This document shows positions 33,714-45,900 of a stretch of DNA of 64,000 nt, one piece after another (position 1 is the stretch's first letter; each line of letters opens with the position of its first letter). The DNA is from Sodiomyces alkalinus F11. Lineage: Eukaryota; Ascomycota; Sordariomycetes; Glomerellales; Plectosphaerellaceae. The stretch lies in NCBI RefSeq assembly GCF_003711515.1, contig NW_021167088.1, positions 644,351 through 708,350 on the forward strand. Reading direction: 5' to 3'. Both the position numbers and the translations under genes were made by a program. The notes under the pieces are model-generated. The model saw only the letters and a list, made by a program, of their open reading frames with translations. It ran no database searches and was not told where the DNA came from.

Positions 33714-35067
33714 CTATCAAGATCATAGGCCGATTCTTCATGTGTTCCAGCTCCCCTAAGCCCGCGTGCTTTTCCTCCTTCCCCTTGACTGCCATTCCAA
33801 TGACGTTAAGAAGCTCCGATTCGGTTGGGACCACCCCAAGAGGTCGACTGTCTGAGCCTGCCAGATCCTGGCGGCGGTTCATCTCCATCTGCTTCATGGC
33901 CTCAAATGCGGCCTCGTCAATGGGCTCTCCTCCGTTGGACTGCCGTATGATGTCGCGCAGAGAAACCTCGTCGTTCCCGAAGAGGCACACTTTGAGATTA
34001 CCGTCGCTAGTGATGCGGAGGCGGTTGCAGGTGCCGCAAAAGTTGTGCGTCATGCTGGTGACAAAACCGACGCGGCCGGTGAAGCCGGGGACCTTCCACG
34101 TCTTGCTCGTGTCGTTGGGATGGTCGCGGACCTTGTGAAGACCCGGATGCGCGGCGCGGATGGTGTCGAGCATCTCTGCGTAGGCGAACATCTTGCCCTC
34201 GTTCCAGCGGTTACCGTCGAAGGGCATGTACTCTATGAAGCGAACCTCGACGTCGTGGTCGCGGGTCATGTCGACAAAGGAGAGGATCTCGCGGTCGTTG
34301 CGGCCCCGCATGACGACGCAGTTGATTTTGAACTTGATGCCGGCGCCATGGCGGTTGAGCTCGAGGATGCGGTCGATGCTCTTGCGGACGGCCGAGAAGC
34401 CGTCGCGCCGCGTCATGATCTGAAACTGGAAGGGGTCCAACGTGTCGAGGCTCAGGTTGATCCCCGTCAGGCCGGACTCGACCATGGCGTCTAGTTTGCG
34501 GTGCAGCGAGATGCCGTTGGTGGTGAGGCACAGTTCGTGGAGACCGTGCGGGCGGAGGGTGCCGAGCTGACGCATGAGCGGCACGATGTCGCGGCGGACG
34601 GTGGGCTCGCCGCCAGTCAGTCGGATCTTAGTGACGCCCTGGGAGACGAAGACGGAAGAGAGCAGGAGTATCTCTGGGGTCGTCAGGAGCTCCCGAGTGG
34701 GTGACAGAGGAACACCGTCCTCGGGCATACAGTAGAGGCATCGTAAGTTGCACCGTTCGGTGACGGATATACGGAGGTAGTCGTGTTGCCGACTGAATGT
34801 GTCGGTGAGAAAGTCGGAAAACGGCTTCGCGTTCTTGATAGCCTCACGTCGTTCGGACGCCGGTGCGGACCGAGGGGCGTTCGGTGTGGCATCCGATATG
34901 GCTGCTGCATGGAGGCGCCTCCTTGTTTCCGGTCGCCGTAGCAATGCTGATGGACGCGCCGGTGTCGTTGGCGCGGCTAATTGTGGCGGTGGTTGCACTC
35001 TAGGCCAGGCGGGCCAGGACGCCAAAGACGTCGCTCGCACGACTCGTGTTGGGAGAGCGTGCGCCAT
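33706..35067 (-). CDS. cnxABC: MoaA-like radical SAM GTP 3',8-cyclase (cnxA part)
   Basis: An intronless frame of 453 residues. The N-terminal 60 or so residues are Arg/Ala/Pro-rich with no acidic residues at first, fitting a mitochondrial presequence. The radical SAM cluster CxxxCxxC is C106, C110, C113 (ERCNLRCLYC). The second, GTP-side cluster is C344, C347 and C361 (NFCGTCNR ... KVCLFG). The SAM-binding GGEP motif is in RLTGGEPTVR. The protein ends ILIGG; a C-terminal Gly-Gly is known to be essential in MoaA. The codons for this tail overlap a perfect 5' splice donor (GTGGGT at 33713). Using it would delete the last Gly and the stop, and could join to the MoaC frame at 33467. Family known: converts GTP to 3',8-cyclo-GTP. 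Confidence 0.95.
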   Translation of the reverse strand: MAHALPTRVVRATSLASWPAWPRVQPPPQLAAPTTPARPSALLRRPETRRRLHAAAISDATPNAPRSAPASERREAIKNAKPFSDFLTDTFSRQHDYLRISVTERCNLRCLYCMPEDGVPLSPTRELLTTPEILLLSSVFVSQGVTKIRLTGGEPTVRRDIVPLMRQLGTLRPHGLHELCLTTNGISLHRKLDAMVESGLTGINLSLDTLDPFQFQIMTRRDGFSAVRKSIDRILELNRHGAGIKFKINCVVMRGRNDREILSFVDMTRDHDVEVRFIEYMPFDGNRWNEGKMFAYAEMLDTIRAAHPGLHKVRDHPNDTSKTWKVPGFTGRVGFVTSMTHNFCGTCNRLRITSDGNLKVCLFGNDEVSLRDIIRQSNGGEPIDEAAFEAMKQMEMNRRQDLAGSDSRPLGVVPTESELLNVIGMAVKGKEEKHAGLGELEHMKNRPMILIGG

Positions 35068-36021
35068 GGCGGATGAGTTACTTCTTTCAGAGCTTGAAGC
35101 GGCGCCCTCTTCTCCTCATTATCCAACGCCGACGTTAATCGATGAGTGGCTGATGGCTGAAATAATTACGGAACTCGCTGAATCGACCACCAGGCGAATA
35201 ACTTGTGCAGGTGAAAAGGACGGTGTAATCCCATCAAGATAATATTATTTCCAAGTTGGCATTATGAAGTGGATGAATGTTTGATCGGAAAGTGGCGATA
35301 TCCTAAGATGTATTTTCAGTAGGTAATCCATATCGCAATGTGAGAACGGCACGGAGAAGAGTCGGAGATGCTTGGACTTGAAATCCGACCTCGGGCGGGG
35401 TACCGTTGTATACGTATCCGTACGTAAGTATCAGCTACATATATTACTCCGTGGAAGCCACCAGTTTCAAGTGTTGTCTACTTCTTGTGTTCTGAAGGAG
35501 GTAACCTGTAATGTGCGGTGGACAAGCGAACGTTTTCTTTTGCTGCTTGCCGCTTCGCCGCTTCGGTGACCACAATCATTACCTAAGAACGGATACGGAC
35601 GTTCCCCGCACTAGTCCTAAACAGGAAGCATGTAAATATTTGGATGGAAGGAACAATCGTGACCAGATGAAAATCAATGGAAGGTGCAACTCGTTATCGT
35701 TGATTGCTGTTGCACATATTATCCTCCTGGCGCGCCATCTCAAGATACCTGGACAGTCCTTCTCCGTACCTTCCCGAATTCCAAAGTCCACATTCTTTTC
35801 TTTCTTTCTCCTCATCACCCTCACCAACATCACCAACATCACCACCAACATCATCACCAACATCATCACCAACGACGCGACATGACATGACCTGGTCGAG
35901 ATATTGAACTCTTCGGGTGGAATCTAAGCCTGTGTCTTCTCTCGGGACGCCCTAATCATTAATCAGAAGTCACTCGATGAACTATCCCTGACACGTCTTG
36001 AGGTTCTCACCAACAGGCGCG
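35068..36021. promoter_or_regulatory. Divergent intergenic region between MoaA and WRAP73-like genes
   Basis: About 950 bases lie between two divergent start codons and must hold both promoters. A TTACTCCGT motif lies near 35446. An ATCACCAAC-type tandem repeat occupies about 35814-35873. No ORF has protein-like features. Confidence 0.4.
35814..35873. repeat. ATCACCAAC-type microsatellite
   Basis: Irregular tandem units of ATCACCAAC and ATC alternate over about 60 bases, roughly 150 bases upstream of the WRAP73-like start codon. Confidence 0.7.
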
Positions 36022-37782
36022 ATGCATGTCACACCGGCATTCAAGTGTGAGCCCGTCCATCTGGAATCACCTCACCCTTCACTCCCCGCCCTGCCACTAC
36101 CTCCTTCTTTTCACCAGAACTTCTTTCACCAACCATGTCTAACGCGGGGCGTCTGTGTTCCAGCTTCGCCTCACTGTGCTCCGAGCCCGAACGGATCATT
36201 TGTTGCAACGCTGTTTCCGTCCAAAATACAGATCCGGTCTGTTCAGAGCCTTGAGACGGTCTCTGAAGTTCTTCTACCTCCCGACGTGACTGGGCCTGCA
36301 TCTACTTTGCAGTGGTCCCCTACTTCTTCTAGGCTCCTCGTTGCTCTTGCCGACCAGGTTCATGTCTTTTCAGCTCTCGATGACGGTTTCCGTGCCACCA
36401 TCCGCCTTCCAGCCTCGGGGACCTCCAAGCCGACACTCGTCCAGTTTGGGGCAAGTGATACAGAGGTCTGCGTCTGTTTTCAGTTTGGTCGCACGTTCAC
36501 CGTATTCAATCTCGTCTCTTCCAAATCCGTTGAGATCAGCAACCCCAAGTTTCACCACGCGTCTTCCGCTCCACGGGGCTTCGCCTTTCGACCTGGTTCC
36601 CGGCACCTGGCCTTGATGACCCGAGCTACTGGAAAGGATGTCGTCAGCATACACCACCCAGTCACACGTGACGTAGAAAGGTCATGGCACCCGGATACCA
36701 TTGACGCTCAAGGCCTCGTCTGGACTCCGGATGGCCGCTGGCTAGTAATATGGGAGTCTGCATCGCAGGGCCGTAAGGTGTTGTTTTACACACCCGATGG
36801 TCATCTCTTCAAAGTGTGGTCTGGGCCTTCTGGATTTCTCGCCGACGAGAAGGACTACGATTTAGGAGCCGGCGTTAAATTCTGCCAATCCAGCCCAGAT
36901 GCACGTCGTATCGCCATTGGTGACCATACCTGCAACGTTTATATCCTCGATGCGGGTGCCGTTACCGAGGCTTCGAGGCTGCGCCACCCTTCGGTTATTT
37001 CCCCAAAAGATACAATCCAGGTAGGTACCCTAACGAAACAGCACTCGGAGAGGACAGAGAGACGGTCAGAGGCATTTGGCAGTGCGCAGCAAGCTGATAA
37101 GGCGTAGATTTGGCAGGAACAGATTGGGCCCGGCCCGTCGGGTCCCTCCACACATGCATTCGTCCGAGCCAAGCAAACCGTGTCTGCCCCAACTTTCCAA
37201 CCAAGTGGCAGTGGCACGGAACTTGAGGTAGGCTGTGCCTCAGCAGCGTTCGATTCGTCGTCATCTCTTTTAGCCACAAAACTGGAGGAAGCCCCCAGTA
37301 CCATCTGGATCTGGGATCTCGTCTCCTCCGAGCTCCGAGCCGTCCTTATATTTCACGCTAGCATCTCAGACTTCTCTTGGCATCCAGATATGCGCGAGCT
37401 TCTGATGATTCGCTGCGAGGGTGACAGCTACAGTGGCCTACTGTTTGTGTGGGACCCGTTATGGGAAGGGCCCAGAACCCTGGACTTCGGGTCGCACATG
37501 CCCGACTCCAAGATTGGCGGCAAAACACAATCGTCATGGGTCACTTGGCCGGGCCAGCCTGCAGTGTTGTTTTTTGGGAACACGAGACACTACATGATCG
37601 CGACGCCTGCACGATCGGAAGAAACGCCTGCACCGTGGCAGGATTTCCAAATCGGAGACCGAAGCCTTGGCAAGAGGAAAATCGAGTCTCCTTCCCCCAG
37701 GCAAGGCGGTGGGACTGATGGTTTATTCCCACTTAACGACGAGCTGTCTTGCGTCGATGACACCTTCTCATTCAAGAAGTGA
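36022..37782 (+). CDS. WRAP73: WRAP73/WDR8-like WD-repeat protein
   Basis: Inferred as join(36022..36046, 36164..37020, 37108..37782), 518 residues. The second intron 37021-37107 (GTAGGT...CGTAG, with a GCTGAT branch site) is required, because the frame otherwise stops. The first intron 36047-36163 (GTGAGC...TTCCAG, with a CTAAC branch site) is inferred; it leaves a 25-base coding exon and gives FKSSPHCAPSPNGSFVATLFP, the usual start of the family. Reading through instead would insert a Pro-rich stretch. WD-type blades are visible, for example LQWSPTSSRLLVAL, LVWTPDGRWLVIWES, VLFYTPDGHLFKVWSG and FSWHPDMRELLMI. Known Wdr8 orthologues act at spindle pole bodies or centrosomes with Msd1/SSX2IP and the kinesin-14 Pkl1; that role here is inferred from homology. 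The C-terminal tail is basic and Ser-rich. Confidence 0.82.
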
Positions 37783-39446
37783 CGAGAGAGGAGCAAGCAT
37801 ACCTGCGCCCTCCACCTCGTCTTTTTGCGACAAGCCACCCAGCCAGGACATGGTACGTCTGCGCCATTCAGCTGCGCCGTACGTACGGCGAGTGCTCAGC
37901 GGGCCGCGGAAGACAACGTCACAGCCGTAGAGAAATGGGATGCATCTCCTTCGCTCTGGAAGGACATGTGGTCTGTACTCTGATGTTGGCACCCTGCAAT
38001 TCTCTTTCATGCGCGGCGCGTGGTGGGCCACTCGGATGTTTACCATGTTTACCATGGGGGCCTCTGTGGTGGTTGCAAAAGCGTCATCATGGTCCAACAC
38101 TTCAACCGACATGTTTCAGTCTTAGCGAGAGAGGAAGCAAACGCGCATGGCGCATACTTAACCCACCCCCCTCCCCCCCGAGGGGTCACCAACCTGGCAA
38201 GGAGGCGGATAAGCATTGGTGCCTGTTCTCATGGATGCGCATCAAGAGGAGAGATTAGCGACGCATATGGTCCGTCTTTCACATTAACTTGCCCAGATGT
38301 TTCCGGGCTTCCGTCTCCCTCGAATTCACTTCTTCTCCACTCTCGTCGTTGGCGCTGGACTCGAGCTGAAAACACTTCCGAGGCGGTTGTCTTGAAGTCA
38401 GCCAAGGTCCTTGGGAGGCCGGGCGCTGGCAACCTGGCGATGGCCTGCTTTAGCTTCCCCGGGCTGGACAAAGTTAGCCCACATCTATTCTTACGAAGTA
38501 GGGTCCGTTCAACCCCTCTCACTCTGCAGCCATGCACCACCCACGCACACACCATACACACATGCACATGCAACATGGATATATGTACGGACCCACATTA
38601 TCACTGCCATATGCGCACCCTCCAGGTCGGTTAAGCGGCGAGTCTCATCAAAATGACGATTCTTGAGGCATCGGAGAACTGGGGGCTATTGAATTATGTT
38701 AACGAGTTCGGCAATGGTGGCTACATTCTCGAAGTCAAGGCAAACAACACTTGAACATTCTGGACCGATGGGCCAACCGACCGGCGGACGGATACGGAGC
38801 TTTGACAGGCCCGGTGCAGTGCGGCATCTCCAAAGGGAATGCGAACTGTTGGTGAGAGATGGCCACTTGTTGATACACCTCGATCACTACTCTCGGAACG
38901 AGGTTCAATGGGCATTAACCACCAGGGCCTGGACAGCTCTAAGCAGTACGTATGAGATGAACCACTTCCAGCTCCGTAGCTGTTATGGTGGTGGTCAACT
39001 TGCCCAATAGGCTGTGCTTTCTCTACAGGCCGGGGAGTGCAGAGGCTCCCGCGTGGAGTGCTGCAAGCAGCAAAACAAGGTGATTAAGCGTTATCGCGCC
39101 ATCACTGAATGAGAGTGGTTTTCGGCATGATTGAAGTCAGGGTCCGAGGCTGATGGGTCATCCTGATGGCGAATCACTACCATTGAGCCCCGGCGGAGCC
39201 ATCTAAAAAGCATGCGAGGGGGTAGTGTATGCCTTGCTCGCTTCCCTATTCCCCTCAACTACTCACCATAATCTTGGTCAACCGACTAGTGCACATCATC
39301 AAGCCTATTTGTCTGCTCCTTCGACTTTCCTAAACCAGTTCTCTTCGCCTTCTCGGCATAGAGTCTGCCAGGTTGTTGGCGGCATTACTTCGTTAACACC
39401 TCATTCTTCCCAACAACGTACGAGGCAAGGGTCCTGACGAGACAAG
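37783..39446. other. Gene-free stretch of 1.7 kb
   Basis: No supportable gene is seen. The ORFs at 37779-38258 and 38020-38634 have random composition, with many His/Cys/Arg clusters and no domains. The right end is the 5' region of the RRM gene. Confidence 0.45.
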
Positions 39447-40900
39447 ATGTCATCGAGGTCGGCGAAAAGCATTTTACGCGACGTAGAACCAGGTTGTAAG
39501 ACCGGTTTGTATTATATTACCATTGCCAATGTTCGTCAACTTCCCTGCAGAGCTTGAGGTGCTCAGACCTGACACGGCGTATCAGCTTCCCTTTATGACC
39601 AATTGGCGCGAAATCAAAGACTGGCTCCAGTGCTGCTGCGCTGTTGAACATGTTGAGATATTCAATAGCAGCACTTCGGGCTGGGTCAGGGTCAAGGGGG
39701 AAGAGAACTTCCTTCGGGCATGGGGTAGGTTCATAACACAATCATAACACAAACACACAATGCAATGCAATGGGTCCAGGGCACGCACATACTGACAGGA
39801 AAATGCAGCTCTGCTGAATCAAGGTGAATTCGGCGGGAGAAGCATTATTGCTGATGGTCGCAATGCAACGGAACGAATCAAGATCAAGGACCTCGTCGAT
39901 GCAACCCAAAAGCCAGCACCTCAGTTTCAAACCACATCCGCCTTAAATTCTCCCTCGTACTCTGGTCGGGTACGTGTTTTGGGGGGGGAAACCTCGTTCT
40001 GTAAACTTCAAATCAGCTTGGATATTAACAAAAGTGTAGTGGTCAGCTGGCACCGAGCCTGCACCTGCCGTTGGTAGCCCATTCGTTCAGCCGCCTGCCT
40101 TTGGATATGGGGCTACGCCGCCGGCTTTTTATTCTCCCACAGAGGCAGCTGCAGCTCATCCAACCGCCGCTACCTCGAGATACCAATACGAGAACCTGGA
40201 TACTCGAGCCCAGGTTGACTATGGGCATGGGGCATACTCGCCTTCCTCACAGTATAACGTACAGGGACATGCTGAGAGCGAAATGCCTGGGCCGTACGAT
40301 CATTCGGACCAATGGTCAGCAGCGGACCAGCGGAGGATTCTCATCACGCACCTCGGTCACAACACTTCGGAGGACCAGGTCCGCAAGATGGTCAAAAGCT
40401 CAGCGAGGAAGCTAACCACGGACAAAAGCCAACTGCAGCACATAGACTTCCCACGGGCGCGGGATGGTCGGCTACGTGGCCATGTATATGTGACATTCAA
40501 GAGCCGCGACATGGCTGAAAAAGTGGCCGACGATTTGAATGGAAGGCCATTTCAACGACAACACCTGGAAGCAAGGCTTATAGGTGACAGTGCTCGTGAG
40601 CCACCTTACGATTTTCCTCCTCAGAAAAAGGCCAAGGAGGAAAAGAGCCTGGACAAGCGCAAAGATCGGTGCAGCAAAAGGGGAAAGGAGAAGAAAGAAG
40701 TCACCAAAAGCAGGGGGAGGGACAACGAGGGTTTGCAGCAGTCGACATATGAGCTGTTCGACAAATTGGCACTGGACGACCGGGACTGGGCCGAGGGTCA
40801 TGGAAGACAACGAATCCAGCCTGTCATTGCCGACGGATCCAGCCGGTGGTCAAGATCGCCCGACAGCCAACGATTCGGGGGCTCAGGGTCTGATTTCTAA
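39447..40900 (+). CDS. RNA-binding protein with two RRM domains
   Basis: Four exons: join(39447..39530, 39586..39724, 39809..39969, 40040..40900), 414 residues. The joins restore YYITIANLPFMTNWREIKDW, the RRM1 RNP2 strand and helix 1, and then AWALLNQGEF. The introns are 39531-39585 (55 bases, CTGAC branch site), 39725-39808 and 39970-40039. RRM1 spans about residues 20-95. A Pro/Tyr/Ala-rich linker follows. RRM2 (about residues 200-290) has RNP2-like ILITHL and RNP1-like LRGHVYVTF. The tail is Lys/Arg/Asp-rich and disordered. The protein probably acts in mRNA processing or transport; no exact orthologue is recognised. The start ATG at 39447 is the only one that reaches RRM1 in frame. Confidence 0.85.
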
Positions 40901-42990
40901 CTTCGAGTTGGGCCGGTTTCTGTTCTCGTCATCAAGGTCTATATGTATCCAGCTATTTATTGTTCCTGCTCTGTTTTCGGATCACCCAAGTCAAGCCCCG
41001 TCAGCCCCGGTCAGCAGGCTTGCCGCTACGTTGTTGCCGCCCTTTTGGGGCGGAGTTGATTAGAAAACACCAGAGAACAAGATGCCACAAATCTGACAAA
41101 ACACGGCGATGAAATGGAGGGTTTTGACGTCAAATTCCGTCCACGACTGACGCGCCGAGACCGAGCAGTGATACCTGTGCAGCCATCCTCGACAGGATAT
41201 ATAGCAACGACATGACGAGCGCAGGGCTTCGCTTTGGACTTAGGGTAGGCTGCTTACACAGCCAAGCTTTTTGAGTGGCCGCCTGTAGGGTGTAAGGACA
41301 AGCATGGCAATACTAAGGGGGTTCCTTGCACATGGTGTGTGCAGTGGCACCGACTCGAGGAACAACGCGGGTGACCTTCGATCATTTTCCAGTCTTTCTG
41401 CTTCTGTCTCCGTGCATCAGATGGGTTCCCTTTTCGGATATTCTTTCCTTGGTGCGGGTTATCCCTGAAAGGTTTGTGTCAGGAGCCGGGGTCCTCCTTC
41501 TTAGGTATACTCCTACCTGCTGTGCAACTTCTTTCCACTTACGTATATATATAGAGACCGGTGAACGCCCATTGGCGCATGGCCTTTGAGACGAGCAGAG
41601 CGCACATACCATACGCATGCGGGTGCTACGCTATATCACACGGGCCCAAGCTCCGAGTTCTTCCACCGTCGGTGCACCCAACTTCGATCCACGCACTGTA
41701 CCGGCATGGTCCTGCATCTAGCAGAGACGGCGAAAGGTCATCTTGGGTTCCCCCCATCGCTGCCGTCCTCCCAAACATTCCGATTCACAACCGTCACTGA
41801 AAACCAGGGGCAGACCAAGATTCTCTTGGATTTCCTCGTCTCCCTCTCTTTCTCCCCCTCCCTCTCTCTCCCTCCCCACCTCGGAGAAGCAAAAATGTGA
41901 CGGACTTCTCTGCCCCAGTGTTAGGGGTCTGAGCTCAGTAGCCGCAGCACGGGGAACGACGGAATAAAACGTCAGGATTCCCCTGGGCGCACCAGGGAAC
42001 ACGGTGCGGCAGCTGAATGCGCCTTCATTGGCGGGTTTGACTGGCCTGCCCAGCCGGAAACCTATTTTGGCTTCCGCCACTTCTCGCATCAGCCAGCATA
42101 CTCACCATCTAGATACGCGTTGCAAAAGCACACTATCCCTCTTCAGGCCACAGGCTAATCGTAGCCTGACGTGACGGGTGACGTGGTAAGACGTGGTGTA
42201 AGATAGGGAAGCTTGGAAGACGTTGACAAGTCTGGAACGGGCCGACCCTAGGGTTCCCCTGGTGGTCCAGGCTTGACTTGTTTCTTTTTTCTGTTCTTTG
42301 GTTTTTTTTTTCTCCTTTCAAGCTAGTGGTCTATTCACTGCGGGACGGGAGAGCCCATGTGTGCTGGGTCTCGGCTTGACAGTCTAGACACAACTTAGGA
42401 GTGGTTGCGTGGTCCATCATCACAGGCGCGCGCTGATATATATCCATACATACATACATACATACATGCACACCCTTCCTTTCTGCATGGAGGTCCTGAA
42501 TGGGTGGCCGTCTGGTCTTTTTCGTCATTGTCGCGGTGGGAGGTAGCACAAGAGCCTGAGCACTGACTCTCGAATATGGAAAGTGGGCATGAGTTGTCGG
42601 CAAATCAGGGTCTCCATGTCCTGAGGCGGGGGGGCCTCGGGGGGACAGGAGACCAATGATAATAAGGAGGAGGGACGTATGGTATGTCCTCTCCGGTCAG
42701 CCGTGACGGTGCTCAGCCATGATGGTGCTTAGGTAGTCGTTATGGGTGTGCCACTGCGCTGCTGATCCGGCATGGCTCCGGTTTCCTGCACTCGATGGCG
42801 TTCGTGCGTCATTAAGGTATGCTTTGTCTCCCCCATGAAGGCTAATTAAATGATATATTCACAATGCAATGTCCATCTGCGGGAGGGAGAGCCAAACGCT
42901 CGAACCATGCCCGCCAACCGCCAACCGCCAACCGCCAACCCCCCCAACCCCCAACCCCCCCCCGACACACTATCGTTCCTGTGCCAGGTC
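40901..42990. other. Convergent 3' region (2.1 kb) between the RRM gene and LAA1
   Basis: No supportable ORF is present. A polypyrimidine block lies near 41840-41880, a CATA repeat near 42445-42466, and CCGCCAA-type repeats with C-runs at about 42910-42965, just past the LAA1 stop codon. Confidence 0.45.
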
Positions 42991-45900
42991 CTACGGACTC
43001 CCAAAGTTCATCTTGAGCTCGATGGTTGGATGGCCACCGTTGCTAGCACCGGCGCCACCGCCTACGGTCCGCTCTACCGCGCCGGCCGCATCCCGGCCCG
43101 CCCGAATCACTTCCTCCAAGAAGGCCTTCTGCCCATCGCTCATACCCCCCAGGACGGCCTTGAAGGCAGCCTGGTCTGCGCTCGCCAGTTCGAGGAGCCG
43201 GGTGCTCGTCTCCCGGTAGGTTTCCCTGCCCTCGGCTGACGCCCGCGCCAGGAGGGTGGGTATCACCAGCGCCATGCCGGCCATAACACGGTCTCGGGTT
43301 TCTCCGGTGGTGGTGGTGGCGGTGGCGGTAGTGGTGGCGGAAGCAGCAGCACTGGCAGCTGAGGAGGAGGAGGAGGAGGAGAAGGAGGAGGCCATAGTGA
43401 CGAGATGCTGCGTTAGCGTGCCGCAGACCAGGCCGCGGGCATCTTCCGGGTCCTCCGGGTCCGTGTTGGTAACGAAGGTGATGAGGCGTGGCAGGAGGTA
43501 GCGGGCCATGGTCTGGTCGGCACGCGTGGGTTTCGGCTGGAGCAGCAGCGATTTGATGCAGTTTGCTGCGATCTTGGCGGTCTGGAGATGAAAAGTAAGA
43601 CACGGTCAGCCCTCGGCTCATCCCTGTCAGCCTCCCAGAAAAGGAAGATGACCGGTGGGAGTTGATTTTCCAGGAAAACAGACAAGAAAAAAAAAGCGAA
43701 AAAAAAGGCATGCAAACAAATCAAAGCTGCCCACAATAGGTTCGAAACGGGGACAAAAAAAAAAAGGGGGGGGGGGGGGAGGGGTTGGGCAAAGTATGCC
43801 AGCAACGTACCATTCGATCCGTGAGGCAGTCGATCAACTCATCAAGATATCGTGCGACCAACGGCTCACTCGCACCGAGCTGATTCTGGCCTCCGGTAAA
43901 CAAAATAGTAATAGCAAGCAAGCAGTTCTTCACACAGCTAAGGGAGGTAGCTGCTTCCCGCTTCTGCGCGTTGAGGTAGATGGACAAGAAGCGTCGAAGG
44001 CATGCCTGAAGCTGTACATCCGTCACGGATCCGCCTTCTTGTTCGCCCGTTGCGCGAGATCTGGACATGCTAGAGATGAACCGCTTCAAGGTCGGCAGTG
44101 ACTGGGCGACGACAACTTGCTGACAGGACGGCGTGGCGAGGACAGTGGAGAAGATGTGAATGATGCATGCGTGGAGGTCGGTCTTGATGATGGCGGGGAA
44201 GACCTCGGCCGCGTCGACCAGGGCGTCCACCGAGGACCGGATGAGCAGGATGGCCTCGTCCGTGGTCTGGAACCTAGTCGGCTGAGGTTCGGGCGAGAGG
44301 TTGGGCAGCAGGCCGGAGAGCACGAGCACGCTGATCCGAGTCAGCTCGAAGAGTTGTTCAATGTCGTCAGAGAGGTCGCCGTCGTCATCGGCCGCGTCTT
44401 TCTTCCTCGCCGAAGGATGAGAAACGCAAAGAGCTTTGGCTATATCTACAATGACACCTTGCACGTCAAGACCCTCGGTTAGGACCAAGCGGTCTAGAAG
44501 TTCCATCAGTTCAGAGAAGATGGCTTCGCGATAGATGGCGTGGCCGGAGACGCTCGGGTGGAGGATTTTCTTGAGCGCTTGTAGGATGGCCAAGGTCTGT
44601 TCCTGCGTCGCCAAGGTGTCCGGCTGGCTCGAACGGGTTGCTAACGCCTCGAATGCAATGCCGAAGAGGACGAAGAAGAAAGCCACCGGCTCGTCGCGGT
44701 AGTTTATATCCGGTCCCTTGCCATGGCCGTGGCCGTTAGTCGATGGCGCATCGGACCCCTTGCCATCAAGGGCGTCGAAGACGAATTCGCTGTCTTGCTC
44801 GATGAGACTCGCGATCGCGTCCACTAGCTTCAGCCAAGACTCTTGGTAAAACTTGAGGAGCGTCTCACGGTTGAGCGCCGCATATATGGTATCGAGACTG
44901 CCGGTGAGGGACGGCGGCCCTAGTGTCATCGAAATATCAGGCTCGAAGCGAAGCCGCGCGAATTCTCGCAGGGACTCGAGCCACAGCGGCGTGAGGGTGC
45001 CGATGTGAGGCTTGAGGACGTCAACGAGGTACTTTTGCTCCGAGCTGGCGACCTGGAGCTCTGCCCACGCCGAGAAGACGGACATCTTGACCATGACCTG
45101 GGCGTTAGAACTCAGTCCCTTCAGATCGCCGATGCCGGCGTTTTCGCTGTTCCGGGAAAAGTTCTCCAAGGCCGTGACCAGTGTTTTCAGGATACGGCCC
45201 ATCCTGTCAACATCCGTGACGATACCCGTGGAAATAAAGCCGGCGCAAACATTCACAGCTTCGGACGCGAGTTCGGGGGATGAATCAGCGGCGAAAGCCG
45301 GAGTCAGGGCGGAGCTGATTTGTGCTTGATACTGCTCCAACAGCATGGCCTCCTCAAAGTCCGGGTCGGGAGTGCGTCCGAACATCTTCAAAACGTCTCC
45401 TATGATCTTCAACCCCCAGATTCGAAGCTCCAGCACGCTCGACGTGGAGGCGGAGAAGGCCATCTTGACGACATCACCCACTTTGCCCTGCAGTGCCGCT
45501 TGGGCAGGGGAGTCGCCGCGCGTCGCGACGTCTTTGTTGACAAGGGTAAATAGCTCACTGATGAGGCTGACCGCGAACGTCGTCACCTGCCAACGGAGCG
45601 GCTCGACTTCGGAGGCCGTCTTGGTATCCGAATCGTCCTTGGGGGCTCCTGAAGCGGCTGCGAAGCCAGCGACCTCTTCGTCCTGCAGATCCGGCAACCC
45701 GCCCGACTTGGCAGCCGCCGAGTCCGACTCGTCCTTTGGTTTTGCCCTCGTCATCTTCAGCACGCTTTGGATCTTTTGGAGCCATGATTCCGTTTCGGTC
45801 AACGAGGTCTGCTTGAGCCAGTTGAGAATGATGTTCCGGATGCCGTCGTGCGAGGGGACGGTGTCCAGGACGAGCCAGAGTTCATCCTCAAACCCATTGT

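Noticed and set aside
38020..38634. 204-codon ORF between the WRAP73-like and RRM genes
   Set aside because: Cys/His/Arg-rich random composition with CACA repeats; overlaps other equally poor frames.
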